Part shown: positions 37,162 to 47,776 of the stretch, one piece after another
How the letters are laid out: each line of letters opens with the position of its first letter
Numbering within the stretch: position 1 is the first letter of the stretch
Assembly (NCBI RefSeq): GCF_017377395.1
Contig: NZ_CP061800.1
Location: 558,001 to 622,000, forward strand
Source of the DNA: Desulfonema magnum
Lineage (GTDB): Bacteria; Desulfobacterota; Desulfobacteria; Desulfobacterales; 4be13
Direction: 5' to 3'
Length of the DNA stretch: 64,000 bases
Translations under genes and position numbers: made by a program
The notes under the pieces: generated by a model
The model's input: the letters and a program-made list of their open reading frames with translations, nothing else
Told to the model about the DNA's origin: nothing
Databases searched by the model: none

Positions 37162-40100
37162 ATGAAATACCATCGTTTGTTTATTTTGATTATTCTGCTG
37201 GCAGGCATCTCGGCTGGTCAGCTTCATGCGGGCGAGACTTCTCTTGGCGGCATCACGTTGGACGGAACCCTTGGCACGGCCGGAAAACTGGAACTGCCCG
37301 GACCGGATTACGAGATCAAGGCAGAATACGGACATCAGGCAGGTGCGAATCTGTTTCACAGCTTTCAGCAGTTTAATGTGGATACCGACGAGACTGCGAC
37401 CTTCAGCGGTCCTGCTTCAGTTCAGAACATCATCTCCAGGGTCACAGGCGGAGATGCCTCATGGATTAACGGCAGGCTCAGTTCTGAAATTTCCGGGGCG
37501 GATTTGTATCTGCTGAATCCGGCTGGCGTGATGTTCGGGCCCAAAGCCACGCTGAACCTGAGCGGATCCTTTCATGTCAGTACCGCGGATTATCTCCGCC
37601 TCGGAGAGAATGAGCGATTTTATGCCGAGCCTCTGACTGGCGAACTCTTGTCAACAGCCGCACCGGCCGCGTTCGGGTTCCTGGACAGTGAGGCCGCATC
37701 CATCTCTGTTGAGGGGCATGGGGAACTGACCACTGACATATGGGATCAGGATTACGGAGACTGGTGGAACTGGCTGGATTGGAACGAATTTGATTATGCT
37801 GGTCTTGAGGTCCCCAAAGGCGAAATGATCTCCGTGATCGGAGGGGACATTAAAATTACCGGCTCATATTTTTGCTATGAAGAGGGAGGGGATCATAAAG
37901 TCCAAACTGTGGGAGCCAGTCTCAACGCACCTGACGGACAGATCAATCTTGTTGCTGTGAAATCCGGGGGCGAAGTTGAAATGACCGGGACAGGTTCGGA
38001 CTTCGAGGTAAACTTCGTCGAACAGGCATCTGGCGGGCAGTTGGGAAATATAAGACTCTCTGACGGGGCAACGCTTACGGTAAAAGCAAGAGATTATCAG
38101 GGAGCCGGAAGCATTTTTATCCAGGGAGGCATGTTTGTTTCTGACAATCACAGTGAAATTATCTCCGAACCTCATAACGATGACGGCGGGGTGATTGATA
38201 TTCAGGCAGACAAAGTAATTTTGAACGAAACAAGGATTTCTGCCAACACAGACGGGACAGGCAAAGGCTCGGACATCCGCATCAATGCCTCGGAAGAGGT
38301 CAGTATTGTCCGCGGAGAAATCAAAAACGGCTCTTTTTATTACGATGATGACGGCGCGGGGGATGGCGGAGACCTTTCCATAAAAGCAAAAAGAATAAAT
38401 ATTTCAGAAGATTCATGGATCGGAGGTGAATCCTATGGAACCGGAAAAGGCGGCAATATCACCATTGAGGCTTCCGAATCGGTCAGTGTTTCAGAGTCTG
38501 CGCTGATCGCCACATCGGCAAAAGAATGGGCCACAGGCCAGGGCGGAAACATCAGTGTCAATTCTCCCGCTCTGACGATAACCACTGGCGCAGTTGTTGA
38601 AAGCCGGTCAGAGGGTTCCGCAAATGGCGGGAATATTGGAATAAATGTGAATACGTTGGAAGTGACTGACGAGGGTAAGGTTTCACTTCAGGCCCTGTCC
38701 TCAGGACACGGAGGAAATCTGACCGTATCCGGAGCTGATCCGGAAAAGGATGACGACTTTGCAGATTCAGTAATGCTTTCAGGTTCCTATACCGGGATGC
38801 TGGCCGGGACATCCGGCCCGGGCAAGGCCGGAACCATTTCCATCCACACAAAAGCGTTGTCTGTGAAGGATCACTCGGTCATTGCCACCTCCGCATCTGG
38901 CACCGGAGATGCCGGCGCTGTCATGCTGAATGTCGGAACGGTCCGTCTCGCGGGCGGGGAGATTTCTTCAGCAAGTGAATATCCCGGGGCAAGAATTCAT
39001 ACGGTCGAGGATATCTCAGAGGCGATAAGTCTCTCCCATACATGTGAGATCGGAGATATGGTCATTGTGCGGGATGTCGGAGGAGGCGAATCTGCCGCGG
39101 CCATTCTTGATGCTGCGGGTGACTGGATTCCTCTGACGGGAGAGGTATTTGATGTCGGGGACATGACTGAACTGGCCTATCTGATTGACTACAGTTATCC
39201 ACAGGACGGGCAGGGCCATACCGTCGTGGTTCTGGACGCGGGAGATGGCGAGCCTGCCAGTTTTGTTTACAATGGCAATTTTTCATGGGTGAGAATGAGC
39301 AAGGTTTATACAGTAACCGATCTTGAACAGCGAGCTGAATTTCCTGTCTTTCCGGGTGATGTGATCCGGCTTGAAGCAAATGACGGAATAACAGAACATC
39401 TGACCTACACCGGGAAGGAGTGGCTCCCCGCCAAAGCAGTTTATTCCGCGGACAGCCTGTCGGAGCGGGACAACCTTTCCGTGCAGAAAGGGGATGTGGT
39501 AAAAGTCGAGGATACAGGGGAGGGGTCATCAAAAAGTTTTATCTTTGACGGAGAAAGCTGGGCCAGTTTCTATATGACCGGCAACGCGGGAAGCATTGCC
39601 ATTCATGCAAATGAAGCCGTGATACTGGCGGATGACGCGGCGCTGACCACATCAAGCTCGGGCGGTGTCCATGCCGGGGAGATCAGCATCGAGACAGCGC
39701 GTCTGGATATTGGAGAGAGCGCATCGGTTTCCTCGGCCAGTTCGTCCATAGGAGACGCGGGAAGGATTGAAATTCGTTCCGAAAACACCGTCACCCTGGA
39801 CGGCGACGCGAGCATCACCTCTGCCACATTCGGACAGGGCCGGGCCGGTGACATTGAAACAGAAGGCTCGGAGATCACACTCGGGGGGGCATCCCGCATC
39901 ACATCCGCAAGCGAGAACAGCGGACAGGGCGGGGCCGCTGGCACGGTTTTCATTCGGACAGACGGTTTCATGCGAATGAAAGAAAATGCGTCCGTCACCA
40001 CCTCGACCGAGGGCACCGGAAAGGCCGGCGACATCACGATCACAGCTTTAAATATCGAACTCGAAGGAAATTCGGCTGTCACCTCGGAGAGCAGGGCCTC

Positions 40101-40689
40101 GGAAAACGGAGGAGACGCGGGCACCATTACCATAAATTCGGATGATTGTGTGAAACTTGATGACAAAAGCACACTGACCACCGAAGCCTCAGGCGCAGGA
40201 GGCGGACAAATATTTCTGAACGCCGGCAATCAGATATATCTCCCCGGCACTGACGTCACCAGCAGTGTGAGACAGGGCTATGGCAATGGCGGAGATGTCA
40301 CGATACATTCAAAATTCGTCATCCTGAATCACGGAAATATTACTGCCAATGCCGAGGAAGGAGACGGCGGGGCCATTTTTATTGTCACAGACAATTATCT
40401 GAAATCATCGGACAGCAGAGTCACCGCCACCTCAAAGCGGGGCAATGACGGAACCGTGAGGATCGAAGCCCCGGATACAGATGTCAGCAGCTATCTGGTC
40501 ACTCTGCCTGAAGACCTGCTTGATGCGTCACGATGGATGAAAACGCCGTGTGCGGAGCGATCCGGGGAAAAAATTAGCCAGTTTATAATAAAAGGGCGGG
40601 ATGCCATGTCTGCCACGCCTGGTGACTTGCAGCCAGGTCCGCCCTTCTGGTTTGGGTGTTCAGATTCAGAGAATAATCTGTCAGAGTAG
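37162..40689 (+). CDS. Filamentous-haemagglutinin N-terminal domain exoprotein, copy 1
   Basis: The 1175-residue secreted protein has a signal peptide at 1-24 and then a TpsA-type haemagglutination-activity domain (about 27-160; A-N-L-F-H-S-F-Q-Q-F-N-V, I-I-S-R-V-T-G-G, L-Y-L-L-N-P-A-G-V-M-F-G-P are hallmark motifs). The rest is a right-handed beta-helix type array of short strands with G-D-A-G, G-K-A-G-D-I and G-G-N-I turns. A stretch at about 610-800 has a different repeat (V-Y-T-V-T-D-L-E...G-D-V-I-R-L-E) that may form separate small domains. Secretion would need a TpsB partner, not present here. AAGGAGG precedes the ATG. A related gene lies at 61494-63968. Confidence 0.88.
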   Translation: MKYHRLFILIILLAGISAGQLHAGETSLGGITLDGTLGTAGKLELPGPDYEIKAEYGHQAGANLFHSFQQFNVDTDETATFSGPASVQNIISRVTGGDASWINGRLSSEISGADLYLLNPAGVMFGPKATLNLSGSFHVSTADYLRLGENERFYAEPLTGELLSTAAPAAFGFLDSEAASISVEGHGELTTDIWDQDYGDWWNWLDWNEFDYAGLEVPKGEMISVIGGDIKITGSYFCYEEGGDHKVQTVGASLNAPDGQINLVAVKSGGEVEMTGTGSDFEVNFVEQASGGQLGNIRLSDGATLTVKARDYQGAGSIFIQGGMFVSDNHSEIISEPHNDDGGVIDIQADKVILNETRISANTDGTGKGSDIRINASEEVSIVRGEIKNGSFYYDDDGAGDGGDLSIKAKRINISEDSWIGGESYGTGKGGNITIEASESVSVSESALIATSAKEWATGQGGNISVNSPALTITTGAVVESRSEGSANGGNIGINVNTLEVTDEGKVSLQALSSGHGGNLTVSGADPEKDDDFADSVMLSGSYTGMLAGTSGPGKAGTISIHTKALSVKDHSVIATSASGTGDAGAVMLNVGTVRLAGGEISSASEYPGARIHTVEDISEAISLSHTCEIGDMVIVRDVGGGESAAAILDAAGDWIPLTGEVFDVGDMTELAYLIDYSYPQDGQGHTVVVLDAGDGEPASFVYNGNFSWVRMSKVYTVTDLEQRAEFPVFPGDVIRLEANDGITEHLTYTGKEWLPAKAVYSADSLSERDNLSVQKGDVVKVEDTGEGSSKSFIFDGESWASFYMTGNAGSIAIHANEAVILADDAALTTSSSGGVHAGEISIETARLDIGESASVSSASSSIGDAGRIEIRSENTVTLDGDASITSATFGQGRAGDIETEGSEITLGGASRITSASENSGQGGAAGTVFIRTDGFMRMKENASVTTSTEGTGKAGDITITALNIELEGNSAVTSESRASENGGDAGTITINSDDCVKLDDKSTLTTEASGAGGGQIFLNAGNQIYLPGTDVTSSVRQGYGNGGDVTIHSKFVILNHGNITANAEEGDGGAIFIVTDNYLKSSDSRVTATSKRGNDGTVRIEAPDTDVSSYLVTLPEDLLDASRWMKTPCAERSGEKISQFIIKGRDAMSATPGDLQPGPPFWFGCSDSENNLSE

Positions 40690-41197
40690 GAATATCCGGA
40701 TTATAGCTCCTGAGTTATGACTTATTCACTTTCCTTTTTAACAAGGCTGCAAAGCAGAGGCTTTTTAATAACGCATGACTCCTCCCCGCGACATAACCGG
40801 CACCTGTCATCACTGCACATCTGGCATGAATGGCAGTCCTTACAATTATGCTTTTTTATATTCCCCGGTTTTTCTTCCGGCACATAAATTTTTCCCACAA
40901 TACCGGGCATTCTGATAAAAGGCATAGGTCACCTCCATGGGGGCGAGGGGCGAGGGGCGAGGGGCGAGGGGCGTGTGGCGAGGGGCGAGAGGCGAGGGGC
41001 TTGGAAGCAAATCACAACAAGCCTCAGCCCTCCACCCCTTGCCACACACCCCTTGCCACACGCCCCTTGCCACACGCCTCTTGCCACACGCCCCTTGCCT
41101 CACACCCCTTGCCACACGCCCCTTGCCTCACACCCCTTGCCACACGCCCCTTGCCTCACACCCTTCGCCACACGCCCCTTGCCTCTCGCCCCAACCC
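40690..41197. other. Gap with heptamer-type GC repeats around a small gene
   Basis: Apart from the 67-residue gene listed separately, it contains runs of 7-bp GGGCGAG units (40943-41000) and then CCCCTTGCCACACG 14-mers (41040-41200). These runs are open in several frames, which explains overlapping Pro/Leu/Thr/His-rich frames that I do not regard as genes. Confidence 0.65.
40722..40925 (-). CDS. Small Cys-rich probable metal-binding protein
   Basis: The 67-residue protein contains N-C-K-D-C-H-S-C-Q-M-C-S-D-D-R-C-R-L-C-R, which supplies six cysteines and a histidine in 17 residues, a pattern suited to zinc or iron-sulfur binding. The lead-in K-I-Y-V-P-E followed by such a cluster is, to my recollection, a recurring small family in sulfate-reducing bacteria, of unknown function. 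A strong GGAGGTG ribosome-binding site stands six bases before the ATG. It is flanked by repeat runs on its upstream side and converges with the haemagglutinin gene. Confidence 0.75.
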   Translation of the reverse strand: MPFIRMPGIVGKIYVPEEKPGNIKKHNCKDCHSCQMCSDDRCRLCRGEESCVIKKPLLCSLVKKESE

Positions 41198-41737
41198 TCA
41201 CGCCCCAGCCACTTTTAGCATTTCTTTTATCGGCGGATGATCTCCGACTTCTTTGTTTTGATAAGAATAGTGCAAAATATCCCCGGGGCCAATAATTATT
41301 GCCCCGCCCTGTTGCAGTGCATCTCCCTGGATTTCTGTTTGCAAATAGCCCGAACTTGCGGCGCGGATGCCTTCTTTCAGGGATTTAAGTCCGAACAGCG
41401 ATCCCACACCTCTTTTTAAATCCAAAATTTTGTAAGTCTCCAGAGAAGGATCCGTGTATAAATTCCCTTTATATCCCGTGTCTTCTCTGAATGCTGTCAT
41501 AAAATGCGGCGCACCGTTGCCAATCACGACAAGTCGGGCATTCCGCTCCTCAAACGCCTCGGCCTGCTTTGCCAAATCAGCTACCTGCTGACGACAGATC
41601 AGTCAGCCAAAATGTCTTACAAAGACCAGAACGGTTTTTTGTTCTTTCCATAAAGAAGACAATGAAACTGAATTTTCATTCTCATCAAGCACTGTCTGCC
41701 GCCCCAGGCGCTGCAATAATTTATCATCTGTATTCAT
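41198..41737 (-). CDS. Peroxiredoxin-like (AhpC/TSA) selenoprotein with in-frame UGA
   Basis: The gene is a thioredoxin-fold, peroxiredoxin-like protein of 179 residues if UGA at 41603-41605 is read as selenocysteine (Sec45). Before it stands V-L-V-F-V-R-H-F-G and after it L-I-C-R-Q-Q-V-A, in the same frame. In Cys homologues of this family (HFG-C-x-x-C-R) the same position holds the first redox cysteine, so the motif here is U-x-x-C. Downstream sequence is fully family-like (V-V-I-G-N-G, then L-Y-T-D-P-S-L and I-I-I-G-P-G). AAGGAG lies before the ATG at 41737. Without Sec insertion the product would be a useless 44-mer. It lies behind a DUF58 gene; an array of 7-bp repeats separates them. 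Confidence 0.82.
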
Positions 41738-41753
41738 GATCTTTCTCCTTTGT

Positions 41754-41908
41754 GAAACTTGAAACTTGAAACTTGAAACTTGAAACTTGAAACTTGAAAC
41801 TTGAAACTTGAAACTTGAAACTTGAAACTTGAAACTTGAAACTCGGAACTTGAAACTTGAAACTTGAAACTTGAAACTTGAAACTTGAAACTTGAAACTC
41901 GAAACTTG
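41754..41908. repeat. Heptanucleotide GAAACTT tandem array (about 22 units)
   Basis: Almost perfect 7-bp units, with a few GAAACTC or GGAACTT variants, fill the gap between the DUF58 and peroxiredoxin-like genes. On the minus strand the array is open and codes V-S-S-F-K-F-Q repeats in frame with the downstream selenoprotein, so an N-terminally extended product from 41941 is formally possible. Confidence 0.92.
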
Positions 41909-41943
41909 GCGGGCTTCGGAGGTCTGGCTGATATTTTTCATGT

Positions 41944-43431
<1,488 letters not shown>

Positions 43432-43518
43432 AAATTAAAACCAAGACGGATTACGTTGCGCTTTATTCACCCTGCTCAACAATGTTAAGGGATTTTTTTA
43501 CCGTGAAAATACATTTTG

Positions 43519-43579
43519 AAAAGCCGGGTTTTTTATCTGAAAACATTTTTATGACCGGGCGCGAAAAACCCGGCTTTTT
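43519..43579. terminator. Inverted repeat AAAAGCCGGGTTTT, second copy
   Basis: The arms AAAAGCCGGGTTTT and AAAACCCGGCTTTT are separated by about 30 bp. The element with flanks (from CCGTGAAAATACATTTTG to CATGAGCGTTTATTT) is nearly identical to 23737-23829. The GC stem with T-runs in both directions could stop transcription of the leftward thiamine-binding gene just before it, but as a dispersed repeat it may be passive. Confidence 0.5.
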
Positions 43580-43588
43580 CATGAGCGT

Positions 43589-43900
43589 TTATTTTGAATC
43601 AGTTTTCAGTTTACGTTCAACGCTTTCAACCTTTTCGGCCATTGTTTGTTTTCGGTCGTTACGAGTTCCCGCCTTAATTGTTGTTGTAATTCGGGGCGCT
43701 CCCATTTCGTGTACGACTTCATGGCAGCGTTTTATGGCTGCAAAAACAGCGTCCCATTCTCCCTCAATATTGGTTCCGTAAGCGTGAAGCTGGATCGTCA
43801 GACCTGCTTCGGTAAGAACGCGTTCGCACGCGGCAACATATTCAGATACAGAAATACCCACGCCAATAGGTACAACACAAAGATCAACAATGACATCCAT
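43589..43900 (-). CDS. Thiamine-binding protein, MTH1187/YkoF-like
   Basis: The 103-residue cytosolic protein matches the small MTH1187 (DUF77) family that binds thiamine or a related molecule: C-V-V-P-I-G-V-G-I-S-V-S-E-Y-V, L-H-A-Y-G-T-N-I-E-G-E-W-D and R-C-H-E-V-V-H-E-M-G-A-P-R are characteristic. An AAAGGAG ribosome-binding site stands nine bases before the ATG. The last 15 residues are charged and not part of the family core. It is followed by the inverted repeat at 43519-43579. Confidence 0.9.
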   Translation of the reverse strand: MDVIVDLCVVPIGVGISVSEYVAACERVLTEAGLTIQLHAYGTNIEGEWDAVFAAIKRCHEVVHEMGAPRITTTIKAGTRNDRKQTMAEKVESVERKLKTDSK

Positions 43901-43992
43901 TATGAATTACTCCTTTATCCCAGTTTGAGAGGTAATTTCCTCCGGCTTTTTTGTGAGTTCGGCAATTTTATGTTCGACCTGTTCTTCGGATA

Positions 43993-44276
43993 TGAAGCGC
44001 AGACGCTGGGTTTCGCTTCGCTTCACCCTCCCTACATTTTCTACATTTTCTCAAGAAGCGCAGACGGTGGGTTTCGCTTCGCTTCACCCTCCCTACATTT
44101 TCTCAAAAAGCGCAGACGGTGGGTTTCGCTTCGCTGCACCCACCCTACATTTTCTACATTTTCTCAAGAAGCGCAGACGGTGGGTTTCGCTTCGCTGCAC
44201 CCACCCTACATTTTTTACATTTTCTCAAGAAGCGCAGACGGTGGGTTTCGCTTCGCTGCACCCACCCTACATTTTC
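43993..44276. repeat. Tandem copies of the GTGGGTTTCGC...CACCCACCCTACA repeat
   Basis: Five units of about 50-65 bp each contain AAGCGCAGACGGTGGGTTTC, a GCTTCGCTGCACCCACC hairpin and CCTACATTTTCT. A single copy lies at 23696-23727. The array fills the gap between the thiamine-binding and CHAT genes, and its end abuts the CHAT stop codon. Overlapping frames that read through it are not genes. Confidence 0.85.
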
Positions 44277-46997
44277 TCAAAAAATTTCAATTCGTTGTCT
44301 CTCTGTAAGCACTTTTTTTCCTTTTATCACTTTGGCGACACTGCGGTCCCCTTCCATAGAAACAACCTCCATCATCGCTTCATTATTTATTACCCTGAAA
44401 CGCTGCCCAATTGCAACCCCTGTTTTTGATCCGATATTGAGTATAATCTCATTCCCTTTTATTTCCGAAATCATGCCCCGAAGGGGATAGCGTTTTTTCA
44501 GTTTATCCAAAAGATTTTCAGATAATGTGTCTGCTAAGACAGATGGCGGAACTGATCCTCCGAAGGTCTCGGTAATTGCTGCGGAAATCAGCCCGGTTTC
44601 AGTTTCAATCACACGCAGGCATATCTGGGTTTGCGGGCCTGAACAGATGATCTGACCGGACAGCATCAGCCTTGCTGCCAAAAGTTTTCCCAATGACAAT
44701 GCTGTATTGCGATCCGTCAGTTCGGAGGTTCCCAGTTTTAATTCTTCCAGCAATTTATCCAGCAGCGCACGTTCCACCAACTGAATGCGGCTTTGCTCAA
44801 TCAGGGCATTGGCAATGCCCGCTGCAATCAGACGGTCCTGCCCTTCCTGTGTGGCATATCCCTGTGTTTTAAAATCCGGCATCCACAGGGTCAGCGGAAC
44901 AGATGTCCATGTGTCAGACGGAGGTATTTCAGGCGGAGAGGATGCCATGTTTTCCAGCAATTCTTTGACCATCACATTGATGCGCTCCTGTTTTTCATGA
45001 TCCTGTGACAGTAAAATTTTTTTGCGGATATCCTTTATGACGGAGGTAATCAGCCGATTGTCAGGGGATAATTCCCTGGCTTTGACAAGAAGTTTCAGAC
45101 GTTCTTTATCATCTCCGGTGTCATTCATCAGCAATGCACGGGACATATATCCGGATTCGCTTTTGGGATTCGCTTCCGTGGCCTGACGGTAATATGTAAG
45201 GGCGGTGTTTGTTTCTTTTCGGACCGAGGCCACACGTCCCAACCCGATAAAGGCCCGGGCTTTTTCCTGTTTTGTCCCTTCCGAAGCCTGGATTGCCTGC
45301 CGGTATTCTGTCTGAGCCGCGTCCAATTTTCCCTGTCTCAGATAAATATCTCCCCGAATGACATAAGCGAGCCGAACCTGAGAATTGGTCTGTTCAAGGG
45401 TTTGACAGAGACTCAGCGCTGTCTCAAAATTCCCCGCGTTATAAGCGGCAAGGACTGCCTGCTCATATTCCAAAGTATTTTTTTTTAATATTCCCGGATA
45501 TCCCCACAGCGCAAGGATTAAAAAAAGAATAATTCCCGCGCCCAGCAACATTTTTCCGGGACGGTTCCGCTTTTTTCCCCTGTTTTCAGAGAAATCAATA
45601 AAATCTTCCTGCGCTCTGATTTTTGTTCCCGGAGAAGCATGCAGATCACTTTCATGTGATATCGCGTTATTTTCCTCATGCAGTGTTGCTGATATTCGAT
45701 CAATGTAATTAAACGCAGGGTCTCCGTAAAGGAGATAGCTTGCCCAGACAATGGTTTCCTCACCATATTCTTTAATCAGCATCTCTCGGGCATGTCGCAC
45801 TGCCGCGCCCGCGCTCCTTCCTGAAAGCAGTTCCTGGTAAAATTCCAGGGCGAACCGTCTGCTCGGTTCATCCAATATCTCCCAGAAAGTGCCCACATAA
45901 TGCTTGACGCCGGATAATACAAACGCGTTTGCCAGTCCGAATATCTCATCATGAAAATGTTCTTTTATATTCCAGCCCTCGGTTCTGGCCGACTGACACG
46001 CATTTGAAAAAATCAGAGAAGGCATGACTCCGGTACCGGCCATTTTCATGATTTCCTGTGCGCTCAGTGTTCCGCTGCTCAGTCGCCAGCCGCTTTCTCC
46101 CGGATTTTCCTGGTCATAATCAGAGTGTCCCGCGTAGTGGACAAAATCAAAACTTCTTATCTTTTCTCGGACGTAATCCCGCGTAATGCTGTCTGTGCGT
46201 AAAGAAGCATTGACAATATACTGGTTCTGGTCAATGTAATCCCGCAACTGCGTTCCCTCAGCATAAGCCCCGTTCAGATCACCCCCGGGGTCCGCCAATA
46301 TGAGCATTTTAAGAGGATTGCCCAGTTCCCGGGATTTGCCGCTGCCCGGAACATTCTGCCTTGTTCTGACCAGCCGCCCCATACTGAACCGGAGGCAGAG
46401 AAACTGTTTCCCGTCGTGGAGTAATTCCCACGGAATATGCACCAGCGTATCATCAAGATTCAGCATCAGGTGTTCGGCCGCGCTCTTTCTGAGTTTCTCT
46501 TTCACAGTATATGTAAAAAGATCGTCAAAAAAGACCTGACCGATTTCCCTGAGTTTTGTCAGAATATCGCGGGACACACAGCCCTGGCGATTCGCCTTAT
46601 TCAGTGTTTCCGCTATTTCACGGCATCGGGTGTTGATGGTATCAATGGGAATCGGTATTTCCTCATAATGTCGGACCGTTCCGGCCTCACCGGTCAGTTG
46701 TTCATAAGCAATAATTTTCAGACGATCCGCCACTCGGGTCACATCAAGATGAAGCACATTTTCGGGTTCCGAGTTCCGAGTTTCAAGTTTCGGGTTCCGA
46801 GTTCCGAGTTCCGGGTTCCGAGTTCCGGATTCCGAGTTCCGAGTTCCGGATTTCGAGTTTCGAGTTTCGAGTTTCGAGTTTCGAGTTTCGAGTTTCGAGT
46901 TTCGAGTTTCAAGTTCCGAGTTCCGAGTTTCAAGTTTCAAGTTTCGAGTTTCGAGTTTCGAGTTTCGAGTTTCAACTTTTTCGTTATCTTCTTCCAT
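44277..46997 (-). CDS. CHAT protease-like membrane protein with TPR and CsgG-like domains
   Basis: The 906-residue protein begins with about 70 residues of K-L-E-T-R-N-S-type repeats encoded by 7-bp DNA units (46761-46974). A CHAT (caspase-like) domain follows at about 150-440, with the catalytic pair H291 (H-Y-A-G-H-S-D) and C334 (F-S-N-A-C-Q-S). It then has a membrane helix at about 484-505, TPR-type repeats at about 515-640, a CsgG-like domain (about 700-835; I-Q-L-V-E-R-A-L-L-D-K-L-L-E-E) and a FlgT-like beta barrel at the end. The CHAT part would be cytoplasmic and the rest periplasmic. The start overlaps the anti-sigma gene by 14 bases. The lipoprotein at the operon head shares the CsgG/FlgT-type tail. 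Confidence 0.87.
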   Translation of the reverse strand: MEEDNEKVETRNSKLETRNLKLETRNSELETRNSKLETRNSKLETRNSKSGTRNSESGTRNPELGTRNPKLETRNSEPENVLHLDVTRVADRLKIIAYEQLTGEAGTVRHYEEIPIPIDTINTRCREIAETLNKANRQGCVSRDILTKLREIGQVFFDDLFTYTVKEKLRKSAAEHLMLNLDDTLVHIPWELLHDGKQFLCLRFSMGRLVRTRQNVPGSGKSRELGNPLKMLILADPGGDLNGAYAEGTQLRDYIDQNQYIVNASLRTDSITRDYVREKIRSFDFVHYAGHSDYDQENPGESGWRLSSGTLSAQEIMKMAGTGVMPSLIFSNACQSARTEGWNIKEHFHDEIFGLANAFVLSGVKHYVGTFWEILDEPSRRFALEFYQELLSGRSAGAAVRHAREMLIKEYGEETIVWASYLLYGDPAFNYIDRISATLHEENNAISHESDLHASPGTKIRAQEDFIDFSENRGKKRNRPGKMLLGAGIILFLILALWGYPGILKKNTLEYEQAVLAAYNAGNFETALSLCQTLEQTNSQVRLAYVIRGDIYLRQGKLDAAQTEYRQAIQASEGTKQEKARAFIGLGRVASVRKETNTALTYYRQATEANPKSESGYMSRALLMNDTGDDKERLKLLVKARELSPDNRLITSVIKDIRKKILLSQDHEKQERINVMVKELLENMASSPPEIPPSDTWTSVPLTLWMPDFKTQGYATQEGQDRLIAAGIANALIEQSRIQLVERALLDKLLEELKLGTSELTDRNTALSLGKLLAARLMLSGQIICSGPQTQICLRVIETETGLISAAITETFGGSVPPSVLADTLSENLLDKLKKRYPLRGMISEIKGNEIILNIGSKTGVAIGQRFRVINNEAMMEVVSMEGDRSVAKVIKGKKVLTERQRIEIF
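46761..46974. repeat. Heptanucleotide array at the start of the CHAT gene
   Basis: About 30 units of GAGTTTC, GAGTTCC, GGGTTCC and similar 7-mers. The arrangement keeps TTG units from placing TGA in frame on the coding (minus) strand, so the array is read as a 7-residue protein repeat. Confidence 0.9.
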
Positions 46998-47646
46998 GAG
47001 CTGTCTCCGTAAGCCCGAAAGAATAGGTTCCGATTTCCATCCCGTTTTTTAAAAAAACGAGGTGGTAATGGTCAAAGAAAATGTTTTCAAAAAGGGCATG
47101 GTTTTCATCAAGAAGAAGAGAGGAAATTTCTCTTTCTCCCTTTTTCAGCGTCACTCTGATACGCGGGTTCGCTTTTTCATCCCCCATCAGCCGGACTCGG
47201 ATATGCGCCTTGTTTTCGCCTGCTTTCTCGATTTCTATTTCCGTATCCGTGTCCTTGAATTTTTTTCTCACCCGAACGCAATCTTCGGACACGGTCTCCT
47301 CTCCCCGGACCATGACAAGATCATTTGTCCAGTATGCGGGCGTGAGACAATCTGAAACCTTTGAGTAAATGGCTTTGGCAACAGTACCGGTCTTTTTTTT
47401 GAATGAATCATATCGGGTGACATTCAATTCAGCTACAAGTTGAACTGCGCTCCGGGTGATCCGGTTCGGGGCCGGTTCCAGGTTGAAACGCGCTTTGTCT
47501 GGGTCAAGCTGTTTTGTCAGCATGAGCATCTCCAGACAGTCGTCACAATCTGAAAGATGGGCCTCCACTTTATCTCTGTCCTCAGGGGAAAGATGACCCT
47601 CCATATAATCGGCAAGTCGTTCTTCATCAGGGCATCGCTTTTTCAT
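46984..47646 (-). CDS. Zinc-finger anti-sigma factor
   Basis: The 220-residue protein opens with the zf-HC2 motif A-H-L-S-D-C-D-D-C-L-E, the usual ECF anti-sigma signature. It is encoded between an ECF sigma factor and the CHAT protein. No membrane helix is evident, so it is a soluble anti-sigma factor rather than a membrane-spanning one. The C-terminal half (about 110-220) is beta-rich, with V-R-V-x-L, I-R-V-T-L-K-K-G-E-R and A-L-F-E-N-I-F-F, perhaps a ligand or partner domain. CGGAG lies nine bases before the ATG. It should hold the neighbouring sigma factor until a signal is received. Confidence 0.82.
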   Translation of the reverse strand: MKKRCPDEERLADYMEGHLSPEDRDKVEAHLSDCDDCLEMLMLTKQLDPDKARFNLEPAPNRITRSAVQLVAELNVTRYDSFKKKTGTVAKAIYSKVSDCLTPAYWTNDLVMVRGEETVSEDCVRVRKKFKDTDTEIEIEKAGENKAHIRVRLMGDEKANPRIRVTLKKGEREISSLLLDENHALFENIFFDHYHLVFLKNGMEIGTYSFGLTETAHGRR

Positions 47647-47776
47647 AATATAACTCCGTTTTCATTGAGTGTCTGAGTGTCTGAGTGTCTCGGTGTTCAG
47701 TAAAGAGCAAACACTTAAACACTCCGGATATCTGACAGTAACAGACACTCAGATAAAGATTTTCTTTCATATGGGA

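Noticed and set aside
40830..41295. Overlapping Pro/His/Leu/Thr-rich frames on the plus strand
   Set aside because: Products of 7-bp and 14-bp tandem repeats that are open in several frames.
41603..41941. Independent 112-residue protein starting at 41941
   Set aside because: Its first two thirds are the translated 7-bp array; the credible part is the N-terminus of the selenoprotein, which has its own ribosome-binding site at 41743-41748.
43646..44490. Plus-strand frames with repeated W-V-S-L-R or G-F-R-F-A peptides
   Set aside because: They translate the GTGGGTTTCGC tandem repeat and lie antisense to the CHAT gene end.
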